A stretch of DNA of 64,000 nucleotides, taken from Phyllobacterium zundukense. GTDB taxonomy: Bacteria; Pseudomonadota; Alphaproteobacteria; Rhizobiales; Rhizobiaceae. Below, piece after piece: positions 36,105 through 45,091 of the stretch. Where the stretch lies: the NCBI RefSeq assembly GCF_002764115.1, contig NZ_CP017944.1, forward strand, positions 124,001-188,000, written 5' to 3'. The notes below the pieces were generated by a model. That model did no database searches. It was given only the letters and a program-made list of their open reading frames with translations, and was not told the DNA's origin. Every line of letters starts with the position of its first letter. Positions within the stretch are counted from its first letter, which is position 1. The position numbers and the translations under genes are program-made.

Positions 36105-37721
36105 CTATTTCTCCACCGCCATGGTTCCATCCGCATTCAATTGCATAATCCGTAATCTGATTACGGCTAGTTGCGCAGGTGCCAGCGAGAAATGCCGCAA
36201 TCCGCAGCCCAATAAAGCAGGGATGTACTCCTGTTCGCCCGCCATATCACCGCAGATACTGACTGGCGTCCCCAAGGTTGCAGCAATATGCACGGTATGT
36301 TCGAGCAGTCGGAAGATAGCAGGAGCGGCATGGGCATAAATATCGGCGACCACAGCATTGTCGCGCGCGGCTGCGGTCAGATACTGCGCGAGATCATTGG
36401 TTCCGAAGGAGAAGAAATCCGCGGCACCGAACGTATCCAGCATAAGGGCGGTCGCGGGAACCTCGACCATGATCCCTATCGGCGGCATGCGATAGTCAAC
36501 CCGCCGCCGTTCGAGGAGGGTGGATTCCTCCCTGAATATCCTCACCGTTTTTTCCAGTTCTGAAGGCAATGTCACCATCGGAAGCATTACCTTCAGATTG
36601 CCGTGGGTTGCGGAGCGCAGCAGCGCACGCGCCTGGATGCGCAGGATCTCTGGTCGGGCAAGCAACAGGCGGATACCACGCAAGCCGAGAAACGATCCGC
36701 CCTCACGTTCGCCAGAATCGTGAAACTGCTTGTCACCGCCTAGATCGAGCATGCGAATGGTAACCGGCTTTTGTCCGGCCCACTCCAGTACTTGGCGATA
36801 GATGCCGTACTGCCTCTCTTCATTGACCATATCGGAAGCCGACGACATCAGGAACTCGGTGCGGAGCAATCCGATACCCTCAATTCCCTCACGATCAATA
36901 CTGATAAGATCAGAAAGATCATTGACGTTGATCGAGAGACCAATCTCAGCACCATCCGCTGTTTGCAATTCCGCCGCGTATCGTTGTTCGGCCTCGTCCT
37001 CAGGCGGGCGCGGCGAGAACCGGGTTGACAGCACCTGCTGGAGCGCTTCATCGGACGGATGTAAAACGACGCTCCCCGAGCCTCCATCAAGCAAAAGCTT
37101 CCCCTCCCCGGCGATGTTGAAGATGCCGGTCCCAATTACCATGGGAACCGACTTCGCACGGGCAAGCATGGAAACGTGGCTTGCCGCGCTCCCGTGAAAC
37201 AGAACGATTCCACCGCCTGACGACCAGTCATGTGCAAGGAACACGCTCGGCTGGATGTCTTGGCCGACGAATACCGACCCTCCAGGGAAATCCGCGACCG
37301 GGTTTCCTCTCATGGCGGCAAGCACACGGTTCTTGATGTCGATCACGTCGGCCGCCCGTGCCCGCACATGCTCGTCGTCCGATTGCTCGAAGCCGGTGAT
37401 GTAGTCTTCGAGAGCTGTCACCCAGGCAAGAGCTGCGCCATCTCCGGCACCGATACGCCCTGCAGCCATTTCGGTTATCTCGGGATCAAGGAGCATTTCG
37501 ATCTGGAACTCGAGAACGGCAGCACTCTCCGGGCCAGATCGTGCAACAAGCTCACGGAGTGCGGCGATGGAAACCCGGATCGCGTCCGCGAGGACGGCAT
37601 GTTCGGCTGAAGCATCGGTTTGAGACGCGAATGTTTCTTCGGCCTCAACCGCCAGGTGAATCTGCCCGAATGCCGTGCCTGGCGAGGTTCCCTGCCCTTG
37701 CAGTCTATACATTTCGGCCAT
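36105..37721 (-). CDS. PTS Enzyme I-like phosphoenolpyruvate-protein phosphotransferase
   Basis: The 538-residue protein shows the N-terminal HPr-interacting region (GQGTSPGTAFGQIHLAVEA), the phospho-His domain with H182 in FHGSAASHVSMLARAKSVPM, and the C-terminal PEP-binding barrel (LLRTEFLMSS, SFGTNDLAQYLTAAARDN, SICGDMAGE). It moves phosphate from PEP to the adjacent HPr-like protein and on to DhaM. No GAF domain, so it is not PtsP. It overlaps the HPr gene by 17 bp. Confidence 0.9.
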   Translation of the reverse strand: MAEMYRLQGQGTSPGTAFGQIHLAVEAEETFASQTDASAEHAVLADAIRVSIAALRELVARSGPESAAVLEFQIEMLLDPEITEMAAGRIGAGDGAALAWVTALEDYITGFEQSDDEHVRARAADVIDIKNRVLAAMRGNPVADFPGGSVFVGQDIQPSVFLAHDWSSGGGIVLFHGSAASHVSMLARAKSVPMVIGTGIFNIAGEGKLLLDGGSGSVVLHPSDEALQQVLSTRFSPRPPEDEAEQRYAAELQTADGAEIGLSINVNDLSDLISIDREGIEGIGLLRTEFLMSSASDMVNEERQYGIYRQVLEWAGQKPVTIRMLDLGGDKQFHDSGEREGGSFLGLRGIRLLLARPEILRIQARALLRSATHGNLKVMLPMVTLPSELEKTVRIFREESTLLERRRVDYRMPPIGIMVEVPATALMLDTFGAADFFSFGTNDLAQYLTAAARDNAVVADIYAHAAPAIFRLLEHTVHIAATLGTPVSICGDMAGEQEYIPALLGCGLRHFSLAPAQLAVIRLRIMQLNADGTMAVEK

Positions 37722-38049
37722 GAATTTTGCCCTCGTCGAAATTGTGTTCGACCAGTTCTTTCAATGCCGCGATTGCTTCAGCCGCGCGGATTCCGTCAGC
37801 GCGAATTTTCAGGACGGAACCCTTCCGGATTTTGGCGCCCATGACTTTTACGATGCTTTTGCCATTCAACCAGACGCTGCTTCCGTTCACCTCGATTTCA
37901 ATCGTGCAGGGAAAGGATTTTGCAAGGCGGGTGAAAATCACGGAAGGCCGGGCGTGCAGCCCGATCCCATGGACGACTTCGATTTCCGTCTGCCACTGCG
38001 CCGTCACGTGATCCGTCTCCTGCAGCCTCGCGTCATGCTTGTTGCTCAT
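37705..38049 (-). CDS. HPr-like phosphocarrier protein
   Basis: The 114-residue protein has the HPr signature IEVVHGIGLHARPSVIFTRL, with phosphorylatable His32, followed by the VNGSSVWLNGKSIVKVMGAK turn. The N-terminus is about 20 residues longer than normal HPr. It links Enzyme I to DhaM. It overlaps DhaM by 4 bp and Enzyme I by 17 bp. Confidence 0.9.
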   Translation of the reverse strand: MSNKHDARLQETDHVTAQWQTEIEVVHGIGLHARPSVIFTRLAKSFPCTIEIEVNGSSVWLNGKSIVKVMGAKIRKGSVLKIRADGIRAAEAIAALKELVEHNFDEGKIHGRNV

Positions 38050-38447
38050 AAGGGCGAGAGTTCCTCTGCCGTAGCGACCACCTTTGCAAGTGGAGCCCCT
38101 CCCGACGCTTCAGCGGCAGCGATGACAGCCCCCTCGACGAGAGGCGCATTACAAATGGCGACGAGACTTGAGCGCGGTTCGCCCAGCATTTCGATTGCCA
38201 TTTCACTATTTGTCTCCGCACCGCCGAGATCTACGAACACTGCAACACCGTGATCGGACCACGCGGCCTCGATGGCCTCAAGAATGCCGGCCGCATTCGT
38301 GCCGAGACCGCCTTCCGCATTGCCACCACACCATGAAAGCGGCACGCCATCTCCGACCATCTGGCGAACCATATCGGCAGTGCCTTTCGCGACGAGTGGT
38401 GAATGCGAGACAATCACAATACCCACATTTGCAATCTTGCCTTTCAT
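38046..38447 (-). CDS. dhaM: DhaM-type phosphotransfer subunit
   Basis: The 133-residue protein is an EIIA-mannose-like domain: NVGIVIVSHSPLVAKGTADM carries the phospho-His, then VAVFVDLGGAETNSEMAIE and NAPLVEGAVIAAAEASGG. E. coli DhaM also contains HPr and EI parts; here they are separate genes just downstream. ATG 38447 overlaps the DhaL stop by 4 bp; an upstream TTG at 38477 is less likely. Confidence 0.9.
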   Translation of the reverse strand: MKGKIANVGIVIVSHSPLVAKGTADMVRQMVGDGVPLSWCGGNAEGGLGTNAAGILEAIEAAWSDHGVAVFVDLGGAETNSEMAIEMLGEPRSSLVAICNAPLVEGAVIAAAEASGGAPLAKVVATAEELSPL

Positions 38448-39058
38448 GCCGGACGGTACTCCTTCAGGTAGCGGCAAATGGCCGTTGTCAGGAGGGCACA
38501 GCTCGATGCCCCCGGATCGATATGGCCAATGGAACGATCTCCTAGAAAAGAAGCTCGCCCGCGCATCGCCTTCATGCCAGCGGTCAGTTGCGCGGACTCC
38601 TCCGCCCTTTCGGCGATACGGACCAGTGCGGACTGCCTTACCATTTCGGTATGAACAGGATAAAGCACGTCAAGCAAGGTTTTGTCGCCTGCCTGAGCGC
38701 GTCCGCGCCTCGCCACCGCATCGATTGCCTCCCCTAGAATATTGGCGAAATCTGCACCGTTTTTCCGGGCGCCTAGCCGCCGTCCGATCTCGATCAGCAG
38801 CGTTCCATACAGCGGCCCTGATGCACCGCCGACGCTCATGACGAGCATCGTGCCGATCGTCTCGAGCGCTTGCGGAAGCGGCAGTCCGCCCAGTCTTTCC
38901 CTATCAAGATACACTGCGTCGCAACCGCGCCGCATATTGGTTCCATGATCGCCATCGCCGATCGCACGATCCAGTTCACAAAGATCATCGGCATGAGACG
39001 CTATCACCTCGCGGCATGTCTCGATCAATCCCAGGATAAGCGCCCGATTAATCTGCAA
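38444..39058 (-). CDS. dhaL: DhaL ADP-binding subunit
   Basis: This protein of about 204 residues has the DhaL core: LDRAIGDGDHGTNMRRG for ADP-Mg binding, LVMSVGGASGPLYGTLLIEI, and GDKTLLDVLYPVHTEM. TTG 39058 is preceded by GAGGAGG at ideal spacing; ATG 39085 would also be possible but has a weak site. It overlaps the upstream DhaK-L stop and DhaM. In PEP-dependent kinases DhaL keeps bound ADP that DhaM rephosphorylates. Confidence 0.88.
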   Translation of the reverse strand: MQINRALILGLIETCREVIASHADDLCELDRAIGDGDHGTNMRRGCDAVYLDRERLGGLPLPQALETIGTMLVMSVGGASGPLYGTLLIEIGRRLGARKNGADFANILGEAIDAVARRGRAQAGDKTLLDVLYPVHTEMVRQSALVRIAERAEESAQLTAGMKAMRGRASFLGDRSIGHIDPGASSCALLTTAICRYLKEYRPA

Positions 39059-40727
39059 CGAATGTAGCCTCCTCGCGTGCGACATTGCCCGAAATCACAT
39101 TTGCCGCAATCTCGAAAGCCGCTGACACGGCCACGGCTCCAGGATCAGGAACACCAACGAGGTCCCTTTCGCCGACGTAGGACGCGCGACCAGCTTTTGC
39201 CTTGGTCATTGCGCTGGTGGAGCCGGCACCAGCGCGGGCGGCTCGGGCTGCTTCCGAAAGCCCGCCTGCCGCCAGCAATCGCAACGCTGGATCAAGGGCG
39301 TCCACCATGGTTCTGTCACCCGGTTTTGCCCCGCCGTAAAACGTCATGCGGTCAAGACCTGCAAGCAGCGCGCTTGGCAGTTTTTCCGTCCCAGCCATCG
39401 ATTTTGCTGCGGCCGTGAAAAATATGGAGAGCAGCACACCGCTTGAACCACCCATACTGGTTGCAAGAATTCTGCCGATCGCCGCAAGCGTCCCCGCTGT
39501 GTCGGCGAGAGGCAATGACCTGATTTGTGCAAGGATACCACGTGCCCCTGCAGCAACCGTCGATCCTGTATCGCCATCACCAGCACGCGCGTCCAAACGA
39601 TTGAGTTCCGGTTCGAGGGAAACCAGATGCTCGCAGATGGCGACCACGATCTTTTCGGTGAGTGGATCGTGACTGGCCGCGGCAACGGCTTCTTCGATCG
39701 GTGCCCCTGGTACCGGAACAATGTTTACGCCATGGCGCATTACCGGGGAAACCCAGGCGTGGGGTTCGACGGCAGAGACAAGCGCCACCTCACGTTCCAT
39801 ATCGAGTCGAATGAGAGACAGCGAAAAGCCGTTCATGTTGAGCGCTGTCATCATCGGCGCAGGACCGATGATGAGCTTCACCCGATCGGCAAGCGAAGAC
39901 GCAAGAACATCGCGGGCAATGAGGCTCATTTCCAACGGCGGCACAGCGCCCAGATTGTTGATCAACAGCGCATAGTCGCCCATATCTGGCAGCGACGCTG
40001 CAAGCCGCTCCGCCATGATCCCGACAATCTTCCCGGACTCCTGGACCGCAATACGTTCCACGCCCGGTTCGCCGTGGATGCCAAGACCGAGTTCTCCCTC
40101 GTCGTCACCGAGACGCTGCTCCTGCTCCTGTCCCGGAATCGAGCAGGTGGACAGCGAAACGCCAAGCGAGATGATATCGGCCGCAGCCGACAGCGCGAAT
40201 GCCGACACTTCCTCAAGGCTATCACCGCGTTCGGCAAGGAAGCCGGCAATCTTGTGAATGAACAGTGTACCCGCAACGCCCCGTGGCTGAGCCAGGTCAG
40301 GAAGGGCGATGTCATCAGCGACAATGACCATCTCCACCTTGAAGCCTTCGGCGCGCGCGCGTTCAGCGGCCAGCCCGAAATTCAGCCGGTCCCCGGTATA
40401 ATTCTTGACGATCAGCAGGCAACCCTTTGGACCTGTGACAGCACGGATCGCCGTAAGAACAGCATCAACACTCGGGGAGGCAAAAATTTCACCCGAAACG
40501 GCCGCAGTGAGCATGCCCCTTCCGACAAAGCCGGCATGGGACGGCTCGTGGCCCGCACCACCGCCCGATATAATGGCGACCCTGGATTTATCCCAATCCG
40601 CACGCAGGATGACCTTGATATCCGGATAACTGTCGAGCCGCGCAAGCTTTCCCGGGCGGCTTGTCAACAATAGACCATCGAGTGCCTCGGTGACGATGTT
40701 TTCCCTGCGGTTGAAGAAGTGTTTCAT
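39048..40727 (-). CDS. DhaK-DhaL fusion kinase
   Basis: The protein of about 559 residues has DhaK at 1-330 (SGGGAGHEPSHAGFVGRGML, CLLIVKNYTGDRLNFGLAAE, LGLGIHGEPGVERI) and DhaL at 365-555 (LDARAGDGDTGSTVAAG, GGSSGVLLSIFFTAAAK, PGDRTMVDALDPAL). Such fusions are usually ATP-dependent dihydroxyacetone or tetrulose kinases. ATG 40727 follows GGAAG; an upstream ATG at 40781 is likely too long. The same operon also encodes separate DhaL, DhaM, HPr and Enzyme I, so two modes of phosphorylation may coexist. Confidence 0.85.
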   Translation of the reverse strand: MKHFFNRRENIVTEALDGLLLTSRPGKLARLDSYPDIKVILRADWDKSRVAIISGGGAGHEPSHAGFVGRGMLTAAVSGEIFASPSVDAVLTAIRAVTGPKGCLLIVKNYTGDRLNFGLAAERARAEGFKVEMVIVADDIALPDLAQPRGVAGTLFIHKIAGFLAERGDSLEEVSAFALSAAADIISLGVSLSTCSIPGQEQEQRLGDDEGELGLGIHGEPGVERIAVQESGKIVGIMAERLAASLPDMGDYALLINNLGAVPPLEMSLIARDVLASSLADRVKLIIGPAPMMTALNMNGFSLSLIRLDMEREVALVSAVEPHAWVSPVMRHGVNIVPVPGAPIEEAVAAASHDPLTEKIVVAICEHLVSLEPELNRLDARAGDGDTGSTVAAGARGILAQIRSLPLADTAGTLAAIGRILATSMGGSSGVLLSIFFTAAAKSMAGTEKLPSALLAGLDRMTFYGGAKPGDRTMVDALDPALRLLAAGGLSEAARAARAGAGSTSAMTKAKAGRASYVGERDLVGVPDPGAVAVSAAFEIAANVISGNVAREEATFVAD

Positions 40728-40793
40728 CGGCATCTTCCAGTCTGTTGCCCTGTTTTGCGTATGGTTGAACAATGCGATCAATCTTGAATTCAG

Positions 40794-41801
40794 TCAGTAC
40801 ACCCGGTTTCCATCAGCTCCAAAATAAAGAGGATTTCTGAGTGCCAGGCCAATCCTGTCTCCCGGGCTTACGGGAAGGTAGGGATTGGCCAAGGTGATGA
40901 GTTTGCAGTCACCAACGCGGATGTGAAGATGATTCTGGTCGCCCAAATGTTCGACCCACTCGACTTGCGCGTTTGCGTCGCCCCCCATGGATATTTCCAG
41001 ATGTTCTGTCCGCGCTCCAACAGTCCGGGTACCAGCCGGCGTCCTGCTGTCGGGCAGAAGGTCGGCCGGAAAAAGATTGATGTGCGGTTGTCCAAGGCGC
41101 GCGGCAACGTGAACGTTTGCCGGGTTACTATAGATATCGCGCGGCGTTCCAATCTGTATCAATCGTCCATCAGCCAGAATCCCGATGCGATCGGCCATCG
41201 TCATGGCTTCGATCTGGTCATGCGTCACGTAGAGGAGCGTTGACCCGAGTTCCTTTTGAATGCGCTTCAGTTCCAATCGCAGATCAGCGCGCAGCTTGGC
41301 GTCCAGCGAGGAAAGGGGTTCATCCATGAGAAAGATCGCAGGCCGCCGCACCAGCGCCCTTCCGATGGCGACGCGCTGCATTTCGCCACCCGAAAGGCGC
41401 GTCGAACGATTTTCAAGCTTGTGCTCGATGCGCACCATTCGTGCCACCTCCCGGACGCGCCGGTCGATCTCATCCTTGCCGAGACGGCGCGCCGGCGACC
41501 GCAGCGGAAAAGCCAGGTTTTCATACACGGACAAATGCGGATAGAGAGAATATTGCTGGAAAACAAAGGCGACGTCGCGCCCAGCCGGCGCTTCCGTGGC
41601 CACATCATATCCGCCAATAATGATGCGCCCGCTATCGGGCCGTTCCAGCCCGGCAATCAGTCGCAAGGTGGTGGTCTTGCCGGCACCGGTAGGGCCGAGC
41701 AGGACGACGCACTCACCATCGGCGATGACCAGGTCCAGATCGCAAACGGCACGGGTTTCACCGAAATTCTTGTTGATGCCTTTCAGGATGACTTCAGCCA
41801 T
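40794..41801 (-). CDS. Polyol-type ABC transporter ATPase 2
   Basis: The 335-residue MalK/UgpC-like ATPase has Walker A LLGPTGAGKTTTLR, signature LSGGEMQRVAIGRAL, Walker B AIFLMDEPLSSLDAKL and a C-terminal TOBE region. The reading frame runs upstream to 42059, but MAEVILKGINKNF at 41801 is the family start and overlaps the upstream ATPase by 8 bp. Together with ATPase 1 it forms a heterodimer, as in rhizobial glycerol importers. Confidence 0.92.
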   Translation of the reverse strand: MAEVILKGINKNFGETRAVCDLDLVIADGECVVLLGPTGAGKTTTLRLIAGLERPDSGRIIIGGYDVATEAPAGRDVAFVFQQYSLYPHLSVYENLAFPLRSPARRLGKDEIDRRVREVARMVRIEHKLENRSTRLSGGEMQRVAIGRALVRRPAIFLMDEPLSSLDAKLRADLRLELKRIQKELGSTLLYVTHDQIEAMTMADRIGILADGRLIQIGTPRDIYSNPANVHVAARLGQPHINLFPADLLPDSRTPAGTRTVGARTEHLEISMGGDANAQVEWVEHLGDQNHLHIRVGDCKLITLANPYLPVSPGDRIGLALRNPLYFGADGNRVY

Positions 41802-42891
41802 GATGGTGCTCCGCATAGCGGGATGACGCAACGACCCTGCCCGACCTGCAGTCGAAGAGGGACAGTTTGTCGTAGTTGAGTTCAAGTCCGACGGTTTCGC
41901 CGATGCGGAAGCTCTGGTCGGCCGGAACCCGCGCCTTGACCAGTCCTTTTGCCATCTCGACGGCGACGATCTGGTTTGTCCCGTGATATTCGCTGCCGTA
42001 GACGGCACCGCGCAGGGACGAGGCGTCGCTGAAGCGTATATCCTCGGGACGTACACCAAGCGCGAGTTCGCCCTCCGCCATGTCCTGCTGGATTTCCGGG
42101 ACGGAAATATCCACCCCCTCGACGGAAACGGAACGCGTGCCCTTTTGCAAACCAGACGTAAACCGTAGAAAGTTCATCGGCGGCGAACCGATAAAGTCAG
42201 CGACATACATGGTCGCCGGGCGATTGTAGATTTCCTGAGGCGTGCCGAATTGTTCGATAACCCCATGATTCATCACGGCGATCTTGTCCGCCATGGCCAT
42301 AGCCTCCAGCTGGTCATGGGTAACATAGACGGTGGTTGCATGGATTCGATTATGTAGTTCGCGCAGTTCCCGCACCATCAGATCGCGAAACTCCGCATCC
42401 AGTGTGCCAAGAGGCTCGTCCATCAGAAAGCATTTGGGACGGCGGACGATCGCCCTTCCCAGCGCCACACGCTGGCGATCTCCGCCAGCCAGGCCGGATA
42501 CCGACCTGTCAAGAATATGATCGATCTGCAGCAGCCGCGCCGTCTCTTCGACGCGAGAGCGGATTTCAGCTTTGGTAACCCCTTGGGCGAGGAGAGGAAA
42601 CCCGATGTTCTTGCGCACATTCATGTGCGGATAGAGTGCGAAGAGCTGAAAGACAAAGGCGATATCCCGCTCCCTGGCTCGGTTGAACGTGACGTCTTCG
42701 CCTGCAAGGAATATCTTGCCACTGGTCGGCAGCTCAAGACCCGCGATCATTCGCAACGTCGTCGTCTTGCCACAACCGGACGGGCCAAGAAGGGCAAGGA
42801 ATTCTCCGTCGCGAACAACGAAGCTCGAATCTTCAACCGCGCTGAAAGCCCCGAATTCCTTGCGCAGATTTTCAATTCTGATCTCGGCCAT
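41794..42891 (-). CDS. Polyol-type ABC transporter ATPase 1
   Basis: The 365-residue ATPase has Walker A LLGPSGCGKTTTLR, ABC signature segment VSGLAGGDRQRVALGRAIV, Walker B CFLMDEPLGTLDA and a TOBE region. The signature reads LAGGD rather than LSGGQ, a mild change. GGAGTAAGCG precedes the ATG. Paralogous to the next gene. Confidence 0.92.
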   Translation of the reverse strand: MAEIRIENLRKEFGAFSAVEDSSFVVRDGEFLALLGPSGCGKTTTLRMIAGLELPTSGKIFLAGEDVTFNRARERDIAFVFQLFALYPHMNVRKNIGFPLLAQGVTKAEIRSRVEETARLLQIDHILDRSVSGLAGGDRQRVALGRAIVRRPKCFLMDEPLGTLDAEFRDLMVRELRELHNRIHATTVYVTHDQLEAMAMADKIAVMNHGVIEQFGTPQEIYNRPATMYVADFIGSPPMNFLRFTSGLQKGTRSVSVEGVDISVPEIQQDMAEGELALGVRPEDIRFSDASSLRGAVYGSEYHGTNQIVAVEMAKGLVKARVPADQSFRIGETVGLELNYDKLSLFDCRSGRVVASSRYAEHHHG

Positions 42892-42894
42892 CGC

Positions 42895-43101
42895 TTACTC
42901 CGGAAATTTCGAAACAATGATGAAAAGGACGGTACCAGTCAGGAGCGTGACCAACGACCAAGTGTAAAAAATCAGAAGGAAGGGCTGGAACAGCATCAGA
43001 AATCCCAGGCCGATGAGTGCCGTTGCGACATTTTCCATTGGACCGCGTCTGAGAAAGAACGGCCGTTTCGGCTTCAAGGGGAGAGGCGTTTGCACCGTCA
43101 T
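42895..43101 (-). CDS. small two-helix membrane protein of the importer operon
   Basis: The 68-residue product has a basic proline-rich N-terminus (PLPLKPKRPFFLRRG) and two hydrophobic helices (NVATALIGLGFLMLFQPF, VTLLTGTVLFIIVSKF). It overlaps the upstream permease by 4 bp and lies 3 bp before ATPase 1. Rhizobial glycerol-type importers also encode a small membrane protein (GlpU) in this place. Its role, perhaps in assembly, is unknown. Confidence 0.75.
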   Translation of the reverse strand: MTVQTPLPLKPKRPFFLRRGPMENVATALIGLGFLMLFQPFLLIFYTWSLVTLLTGTVLFIIVSKFPE

Positions 43102-44051
43102 TTCCGTACAGCTCCAAAGGTAATGCCGCGCAACAGCTGCTTGCGCAGAAGGATAGTGAAGACCAGGATGGGTACGACAAAAATGGTGGTGCCGGCAGCA
43201 ACCGCGGGCCAGTCCTGCCCGCCTTCGCCAATGATTGTTGGAATGAAAGGTGGAGCAGTCTGGGCCTCACCGGAGGTCAAGAGCACCGCAAAGGCGTATT
43301 CATTCCAGGCAAAGATCAGGCAGAAGATGGCCGTAGCGGCGATTCCGGTAGTCGCCTGCGGCAGGACAACCTTGAAAAAGGCCTGCATGCGCGTGTAGCC
43401 GTCGATCATGGCTGCTTCTTCATACTCACGCGGAATTTCGTCGATGAAGCCCTTCAGGAGCCAGACAGCAAGTGAAACGTTAACGGCCGTATAAAGCAGT
43501 ATCATGCCGAGCGCGGTATCTGACAAACCGAGCTCGCGATACATCAGATAGATCGGGATTGCGACGGCGATTGGCGGCATCATGCGCGTCGAGAGAATGA
43601 AGAACAGCAAATCCTCGGCGAGGGGGACTTTGAAACGCGAGAAACCATAGGCTGCGAGCGTTCCAAGCGAGACTGCAAGGAAGGTAGAGCCGAAAGCGAT
43701 CACCAGCGAGTTCTGGAAGCGCGGCCAGTAATTCGAAGACCCTGCAATCACCATGTTGCGGCTTCGTGTGATTTCATCGCAGGTGCTTGTCGCGGCGCCC
43801 AGCGAAGCGATGTAATCAGAGGTCTGGCGCGTGCGAGTTGTGAACAGGTTGCAATAACCTTCGAGTGTCGGCTGGAACACGATTTTCGGCGGATAACTGA
43901 TCGAATCTGGCGGCGATTTGAAGCTCGTCATCACAATCCATACGAGCGGAATCATCGTGATCAAGGCATAGGCAATGACAATCGTTGCGGCGATGCGCTT
44001 CGTTGCGATTCCCGGTTCGACGACCGAATGGGCAGTATTAACAGAACTCAT
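43098..44051 (-). CDS. Polyol-type ABC transporter permease 2 (MalG-like)
   Basis: The 317-residue inner-membrane protein has about six transmembrane segments and the EAA loop EYEEAAMIDGYTRMQAFFKV, which contacts an ATPase. A long periplasmic loop of about 60 residues with two Cys (EGYCNLFTT, SLGAATSTCDE) lies after the first helix, where most MalG proteins have a shorter segment. It overlaps its neighbours by 4 bp. Confidence 0.92.
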   Translation of the reverse strand: MSSVNTAHSVVEPGIATKRIAATIVIAYALITMIPLVWIVMTSFKSPPDSISYPPKIVFQPTLEGYCNLFTTRTRQTSDYIASLGAATSTCDEITRSRNMVIAGSSNYWPRFQNSLVIAFGSTFLAVSLGTLAAYGFSRFKVPLAEDLLFFILSTRMMPPIAVAIPIYLMYRELGLSDTALGMILLYTAVNVSLAVWLLKGFIDEIPREYEEAAMIDGYTRMQAFFKVVLPQATTGIAATAIFCLIFAWNEYAFAVLLTSGEAQTAPPFIPTIIGEGGQDWPAVAAGTTIFVVPILVFTILLRKQLLRGITFGAVRK

Positions 44052-45040
44052 CGCTGTTTCACCTTGTTGAGGGCTTTCACATAGATGTTGGCAAGGCCGA
44101 ACACCGCGACAAACAGAATAATGGCGAAGGCGGACGCCCGGCCGGTACGCCAGCTTTCGAATGCCTCGCGCTTCAACGTGATGGAGGCCACTTCGGTGGT
44201 GGAACCCGGCCCTCCCCCCGTAAGAAGCGTCACCATGTCGAACATCTTGAAGTTTTCAATGCCGCGGAAGAGCACCGCCAGCATGATAAAAGGAAGCGCC
44301 ATCGGCAGGGTAATCGACCAGAACTGGCGCCAGAGCGATGCGCGGTCCACTTCGGCAGCCTCATAGATGTAATCGGGAATCGATCGGAGGCCAGCCAAAC
44401 AGATCAGCATCACGTAGGGCGTCCACATCCAGGTATCGACAATGATAATCGCCCAGGGTGAGAGCGGAACCGAACCCAGCATTTCGAACGAAGACGGGGG
44501 AATGCCGGTGATAAAGGAGACGATGTAGTTGAAGAGGCCGATCTGCGGCTGGTACAGAAACCGCCAAAAATTGCCAACAACAGCCGGCGACAACATCATT
44601 GGAACCAGAATGACTGTCGTCCAAAAGGCATGACCGCGGAATTTCCGGTCGATAAGATAGGCAAGGGAAAACCCAATCAGCGTCTGCAGCAGGATCGTCC
44701 AGAAGACGAAATGCGCCGTTGTCTGCATCGCCTGCCAAATATTTGGATCGTTGAGTACCCGGCTATAGTTGCTCAGCCCAACACCTTCGATAGGAGCATT
44801 CGGCCGGTTTGCCCTGAAGTTCGTGAATGAGAGATAGATGGCCCAGATCAACGGAAATATATTGATGGCCAGTAGCAGGGCGATCGCTGGCGTTATGAAC
44901 AGCCACGCCATGGATCGATCGGATATGCCGCGAATTCGGGAAGCGATGGGCGCCGGAGTAGCTTTGGCGGCCTTCCCCAGAAGAGAAGAACTTGTATCGG
45001 TCACAGACGTCACCTGGGTTTCTTTGCGGAACTTTGGCAT
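44048..45040 (-). CDS. Polyol-type ABC transporter permease 1 (MalF/UgpA-like)
   Basis: The 330-residue inner-membrane protein has about six transmembrane segments, a charged N-terminus, and the EAA loop IYEAAEVDRASLWRQFWSIT. The following TLLTGGGPGSTTEV is typical of CUT1 permeases. It lies 51 bp after the binding-protein gene and overlaps permease 2 by 4 bp. Confidence 0.92.
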   Translation of the reverse strand: MPKFRKETQVTSVTDTSSSLLGKAAKATPAPIASRIRGISDRSMAWLFITPAIALLLAINIFPLIWAIYLSFTNFRANRPNAPIEGVGLSNYSRVLNDPNIWQAMQTTAHFVFWTILLQTLIGFSLAYLIDRKFRGHAFWTTVILVPMMLSPAVVGNFWRFLYQPQIGLFNYIVSFITGIPPSSFEMLGSVPLSPWAIIIVDTWMWTPYVMLICLAGLRSIPDYIYEAAEVDRASLWRQFWSITLPMALPFIMLAVLFRGIENFKMFDMVTLLTGGGPGSTTEVASITLKREAFESWRTGRASAFAIILFVAVFGLANIYVKALNKVKQR

Positions 45041-45091
45041 GACTGCCCGGCATAGTATCGCATCCGGGCAGTCATTTCAGGACAGGATTAC

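Noticed and set aside
39525..40673. 382-codon plus-strand open frame
   Set aside because: It is the antisense of the DhaK-DhaL fusion, whose motifs are clear; the product is Arg/His-rich with no domain.
40794..42059. 421-residue version of the second ATPase
   Set aside because: The first 86 residues are low-complexity and out of family; they overlap the upstream ATPase coding sequence. The start at 41801 fits the family.
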